Assembly: GCA_035300505.1 (NCBI GenBank)
Contig: DATGVJ010000005.1
Location: forward strand, 1 to 61,316
Direction: 5' to 3'
Source of the DNA: VAZQ01 sp035300505
GTDB lineage: Bacteria; Pseudomonadota; Alphaproteobacteria; Rhizobiales; Xanthobacteraceae
DNA length: 61,316 bases
Below the pieces are notes generated by a model. The model made no database searches and was not told where the DNA came from. It saw nothing but the letters and a program-made list of their open reading frames with translations. Numbering within the stretch: the stretch's first letter is position 1; the number at the start of each line of letters is the position of its first letter. This document shows positions 61,036 to 61,316 of this stretch, one piece after another. The translations under genes were made by a program, and so were the position numbers.

Positions 61036-61316
61036 AACGCATCACTTTCCGCAGACACTTCTGCGTCACTCGACTTCACTGGTGACAATCCAACGACACG
61101 ACCGGTAGGTGACCGGGCAAACGCAATATCAGCAGGAAATGGTCAAAGCATGGTTAATGAGGCGTATCCAAATCGAGTTAATCAAAGGTCACTGGCAAAT
61201 CAGGTGCGTGACGGGGCAGATAATCACGGGTGACCGGACTTGAGCCCGTTGGGAAATAAACAAAGGGTTAATTCGCCGGGTGGAAAGGATGAATTTTCCC
61301 ACGCGAAATCACATGG
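61036..61316. other. Upstream region of the cpa operon, no gene seen
   Basis: 281 bp to the window edge with no convincing coding frame on either strand. It is AT-richer than the neighbouring genes and has several TTAACC-like half sites on the cpaB coding strand (near 61150, 61178 and 61266), which could be part of CtrA-type control, but no full TTAA-N7-TTAA pair. The prepilin and prepilin-peptidase genes expected beside cpaB are not visible. Confidence 0.5.

Noticed and set aside
1..61316. Mobile element, prophage, CRISPR or toxin-antitoxin system
   Set aside because: No transposase, integrase, phage structural gene, regularly spaced repeat or small overlapping toxin pair was recognised; the repeats found are short palindromes or tandem units.

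Overview
The window (about 61 kb, GC-rich) looks like chromosome of an alphaproteobacterium of the order Hyphomicrobiales (Rhizobiales). The main evidence is the ChvI/ChvG - short HPr kinase - EIIA-Man - HPr - AhcY block with pckA nearby, a Cpa/Tad pilus locus, a yejA-yejA-yejB-yejE-yejF peptide importer, the kdsB/pheA pair beside a membrane-anchored cytochrome c, and several Bug/TctC-type binding proteins. The binding proteins and the palindromic intergenic repeats suggest the Xanthobacteraceae/Nitrobacteraceae side of the order; that placement is inference. I saw no rRNA, tRNA, CRISPR array, insertion sequence or prophage.

Layout. 1-5940: leuD tail, map coupled to an exported CXXCH propeller-like protein, a Bug binding protein, a GST and a signal-less solute-binding domain protein. 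5979-12879: an aminotransferase, then ahcY, HPr, EIIA-Man, hprK, chvG and chvI on the minus strand; the last five form the ChvGI/PTS regulatory module. 13170-18323: a tightly coupled plus-strand operon (HugZ-like FMN protein, saccharopine-dehydrogenase/DUF4166 protein, NarL-type sensor kinase and regulator) lying between chvI and pckA. 18723-24659: pckA, a FAD oxidoreductase, a DUF2865 protein, a TctC-type protein and an ornithine-cyclodeaminase homologue. 24662-31860: an unusually long PolA, an acyltransferase-3 membrane protein and the helicase HrpB.

32040-39981: a retropepsin-like protease, a decayed RND efflux pump remnant, a SEC-C/UPF0149 protein, a small conserved protein, phosphomannomutase, pheA, folD, kdsB and a cytochrome c. 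40334-49140: the Yej importer and a GhrA-like reductase. 49137-52873: a cupredoxin, an NlpC/P60 hydrolase, an M17 aminopeptidase and a TadD-like TPR lipoprotein. 52995-61035: tadC, tadB, cpaF, cpaE, cpaD, cpaC and cpaB on the minus strand; prepilin, prepilin peptidase and TadE/F would lie outside.

The observations I rate highest are: an in-frame insertion of about 80 residues in the 5'-nuclease domain of PolA that resembles the thumb segment of another family A polymerase; two perfect TTAA-N7-TTAACC (CtrA-type) boxes 24 bp apart before hrpB; a 17-bp tandem repeat spanning the chvG start; a 16-bp tandem duplication that frameshifts the RND remnant; a dyad upstream of ahcY that may be a SahR-type operator; and the four-gene operon that separates chvI from pckA.
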